A stretch of DNA of 64,000 nt from Flavobacterium sp. CECT 9288 (lineage in GTDB: Bacteria > Bacteroidota > Bacteroidia > Flavobacteriales > Flavobacteriaceae), in assembly GCF_918731615.1 (NCBI RefSeq), contig NZ_OU957226.1, forward strand, positions 1,116,001-1,180,000, given 5' to 3'. The first letter of the stretch is position 1, and the number at the start of each line of letters is the position of its first letter. The notes beneath the pieces are model-generated. The model was not told where the DNA came from, did no database searches, and was given only the letters and a program-made list of their open reading frames with translations. Both the position numbers and the translations under genes were made by a program. Positions 61,863 through 64,000 of the stretch are shown here, one piece after another.

Positions 61863-64000
61863 TTATTGATTTATGTATAAATAGCCACTAAGTTTTTTAA
61901 CTTGAGTTTTACCATCTATAATAGCAGTGTAGTTTAAAATATAGAAATATGTTCCAGTAGGTAGACTGTTAGTATCTTTTATAGTTGTTCTACCTCTAGA
62001 GTATCCATCAAAATAATTAGTTTGGTTGTTATAGTTTTTAGTTTCAAAAACTGAAACACCCCAACGGTTAAAGATTTCGATGCTATTTTCTGGATAACAA
62101 GTGGTATTGTCAATGTTTTCAATTACTAATTTATCGTTAACACCGTCATTATTTACAGATATAGCATTAAATACTTTTACTGTTCCACATTCTAATACTA
62201 AACAATCATCATTGACTGTAATCGTTATTCTATAGGTTTGAGGACATGTTGTGTCAACTACTTTGTATTCAAATACTTTATCTCCTAAGCTTAGACCAAA
62301 AGGATTAAATTGATCTCCTTGTAAAGCACCAGTGTTATTAATATCAGTCCAAGATCCATTTGTAGATGTTCCTGTTGGTAATAAACTTCTCAAATTGATT
62401 AGAGCAGAATCACCATTACACGCAGAACTATCTATTGTTTTCAAACCATTTACATTAGTTACATTCACATTTTGTGTGAACCTAGATGTATTTCCGCATG
62501 TATCTGTTACCAACCATTCTCTAACAATTGTGTATGAATTTGAATTGTTGTTATTAATTGTTTCAGTATAGTTATTTGATGCTATACTTGAACATGCATC
62601 TGTAAAGACTAATTCAGGTTTCACTGGGATTGCATCGCAATTAACATTTACATTTTGTTGGAAAGCGGTAGCAGTAATAGGTCCTTGATTATCTTGAACA
62701 TTTATTATTTGCGAGGCTGTTGTAGTATTACCGGCAGCGTCTCTAGCAGTCCAAGTTCTTGTTACTGTATAAGATCCTGCACAATTTCCTGCTATTGTGA
62801 TATCTACAAAACTTAAGCTTGCAGCTCCACAATTATCAGTTGCTGTTGCTTGTGCAAAATTAAGTATTGTACCACATGAAACAGTTGTCATTGCTGGTAA
62901 CGCTGCAATTGTAGGTCTAACTAAGTCACTAATTACAATTGTAATTCTTGCCGTTTGACAATTTAAAGGATTTAGTTTTTCGCATACTTGGTAAATCAAT
63001 TCGTATTGTCCTGTAGGTATGTTATTTGATATACTAAGATTTCCTAAATTATCTAACAGAATGTTTGAATTTTGGCCAGTAAGTATCGTTACGTTGATAT
63101 TATCTGCAGATAATGGACTGTTGTTGAAAGTGTCATTTGTCAATACATTTCCAATTATACCTGTAGTACTGCAGCTTAAACTTGAGTAAACATCATCAGT
63201 TAATACCATAGTTGCACTTACCACAGTCACAGTAACAGTTCCAATAGAACAATTACTTGGATTAATAGTTTCACATATAGTATATTGAACTGTATATACT
63301 CCAGCTGGTGTGTTAGGAGCTACTCTGACTTTACCATCAGCGCTTACTGTTATTGGTCCGTTAGGGACAAAAGTTATAACAACATCTGAATGTGATAATA
63401 ATACTCCATTTAAGGTATCATTATCTAAAACGTTGATTCCTGTGTCACCACCAGTTATTCCATTAACCAAGCCTACATTGTCATTTACAGCTACTATCAC
63501 CGCATTGTTAGTGTCGATAATAGTACCCGTAGCACTTACGGTTCCAACAGCAATGTTGAACGTTTCATCAACTTCATCAATAGCATCTACCGTTGTAGGT
63601 ACCGAAACAGTTCCCGTAGTTGCTCCCGCAGGAACAAGTACATCAACATTTGTAGTCGTGTAATCTGCACTTCCAGCCGTACCATTAGTCAATACAAAAG
63701 TATAGGTAATAGCTTGATCAGAAGGGTTGCTTAATGTAAAGTTGAATACCACATCAGTTCCTTCAGTAGCCGAAGCCGGAGTGATGGTAGCCACAGTAGG
63801 GGCATTGTTAGTGTCGATAATAGTACCCGTAGCACTTACGGTTCCAACAGCAATGTTGAACGTTTCATCAACTTCATCAATAGCATCTACCGTTGTAGGT
63901 ACCGAAACAGTTCCCGTAGTTGCTCCCGCAGGAACAAGTACATCAACATTTGTAGTCGTGTAATCCGCACTTCCAGCCGTACCATTAGTCAATACAAAAG
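61863..64000 (-). CDS. Repeat-rich surface protein with gliding-motility C-terminal sorting domain (5' end outside window)
   Basis: This is the C-terminal ~712 residues of a large secreted protein; the frame is open through the right edge. From N to C: Calx-beta-like 100-residue repeats (motifs AITYTFVLTNGTAG, VLVPAGATTG, VDETFNIAVG), two Ig-like cadherin-type segments (about 205-360), and HYR-like repeats (GNCAGSYTVTRTW, RDAAGNTTTASQ). A final CHU_C / type IX type B sorting domain holds SVNNDGVNDKLVIENI, IEIFNRWGVSVFE and GTYFYILNY. Proteins like this are exported by the type IX system and act as adhesins or surface fibres. The adjacent repeats are almost identical at the DNA level. It ends with a terminator. 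Confidence 0.9.
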   Translation of the reverse strand, partial: FVLTNGTAGSADYTTTNVDVLVPAGATTGTVSVPTTVDAIDEVDETFNIAVGTVSATGTIIDTNNAPTVATITPASATEGTDVVFNFTLSNPSDQAITYTFVLTNGTAGSADYTTTNVDVLVPAGATTGTVSVPTTVDAIDEVDETFNIAVGTVSATGTIIDTNNAVIVAVNDNVGLVNGITGGDTGINVLDNDTLNGVLLSHSDVVITFVPNGPITVSADGKVRVAPNTPAGVYTVQYTICETINPSNCSIGTVTVTVVSATMVLTDDVYSSLSCSTTGIIGNVLTNDTFNNSPLSADNINVTILTGQNSNILLDNLGNLSISNNIPTGQYELIYQVCEKLNPLNCQTARITIVISDLVRPTIAALPAMTTVSCGTILNFAQATATDNCGAASLSFVDITIAGNCAGSYTVTRTWTARDAAGNTTTASQIINVQDNQGPITATAFQQNVNVNCDAIPVKPELVFTDACSSIASNNYTETINNNNSNSYTIVREWLVTDTCGNTSRFTQNVNVTNVNGLKTIDSSACNGDSALINLRSLLPTGTSTNGSWTDINNTGALQGDQFNPFGLSLGDKVFEYKVVDTTCPQTYRITITVNDDCLVLECGTVKVFNAISVNNDGVNDKLVIENIDNTTCYPENSIEIFNRWGVSVFETKNYNNQTNYFDGYSRGRTTIKDTNSLPTGTYFYILNYTAIIDGKTQVKKLSGYLYINQ
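63502..64000. repeat. 300-bp tandem repeat inside the surface-protein gene
   Basis: The segment from 63502 recurs from 63802 with an exact 300-bp period. Over the 199 bp visible in the second copy there is one difference (T at 63666, C at 63966), which is synonymous (Ala GCA/GCG). Each unit encodes 100 residues. The array continues beyond the right edge. Confidence 0.95.

Noticed and set aside
61863-64000. CRISPR or mobile-element repeats at the right edge
   Set aside because: The 300-bp period is a multiple of three, stays in frame, and encodes Calx-beta-like protein repeats.

Overview
The window looks like a chromosomal segment of a Flavobacterium-type Bacteroidota. It is AT-rich. It has a SusC/SusD pair, a protein with a gliding-associated C-terminal (type IX secretion) sorting domain, bacillithiol synthesis, Bacteroidota-style -7 boxes (TAnnTTTG), and gene families typical of flavobacteria (DUF4159, PrcB_C, THUMP-like methyltransferase, NagB/PIG-L fusion). 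I saw no rRNA, tRNA, insertion sequence, CRISPR array or prophage. Both edges cut genes: a type I restriction R subunit on the left and a repeat-rich surface protein on the right.

Layout. 0-9.5 kb: end of hsdR, a VanX-type dipeptidase, a minus-strand operon (AI-2E-type permease, THUMP-like methyltransferase, secreted unknown), an M43 metalloprotease lipoprotein, and the operon tsaD-rsmE-DUF4159. 9.5-24 kb: envelope and glycolysis genes: tamB, pfkA, gap, a BadF-type sugar kinase, ridA, lptD, two tandem SPOR-containing amidases and an MCE/MlaD protein. 24-32 kb: a membrane Fe-S protein with its cysteine-rich partner, small unknowns, PAP2 phosphatase, bshA, a PrcB-like lipoprotein, an outer-membrane barrel and an LpxH-like phosphoesterase. 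32-42 kb: aroC, a dicarboxylate/amino-acid symporter, a DEAD-box helicase, hutG-like and hutI, glutaminyl cyclotransferase, the SRP RNA gene with a textbook promoter, an SDR, and fsa behind a structured leader. 42-55 kb: a GlcNAc-oligosaccharide utilisation locus. 55-64 kb: an ABC-F protein, pyrR-pyrB, a small protein next to rnz, pdxH, a CAP-domain lipoprotein and the large surface protein.

The 42-55 kb locus is the most coherent system. A FucP/NagP-like transporter, a LytS/LytTR two-component pair, SusCD, a NagB fused to a PIG-L deacetylase, and a GH20 hexosaminidase form a path from outer-membrane capture to fructose-6-phosphate. Upstream of the three structural transcripts (transporter, susC, nagB) I find paired 9-bp boxes of the form YYGTTNGTW whose starts are exactly 21 bp apart. 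This resembles the direct-repeat sites bound by LytTR regulators, and one such regulator is encoded in the locus. No nagA is visible in the window, so the PIG-L domain fused to NagB is a candidate for the deacetylation step. A BadF kinase sits next to pfkA and gap elsewhere in the window.

Other points of interest are an ABC-F protein with one canonical and one doubly degenerate ATP site, a tamB whose start suggests a one-base frameshift or a non-ATG start, a structured RNA leader before fsa, a 57-codon minus-strand gene (56872-57045), and 300-bp near-identical tandem repeats at the right edge.
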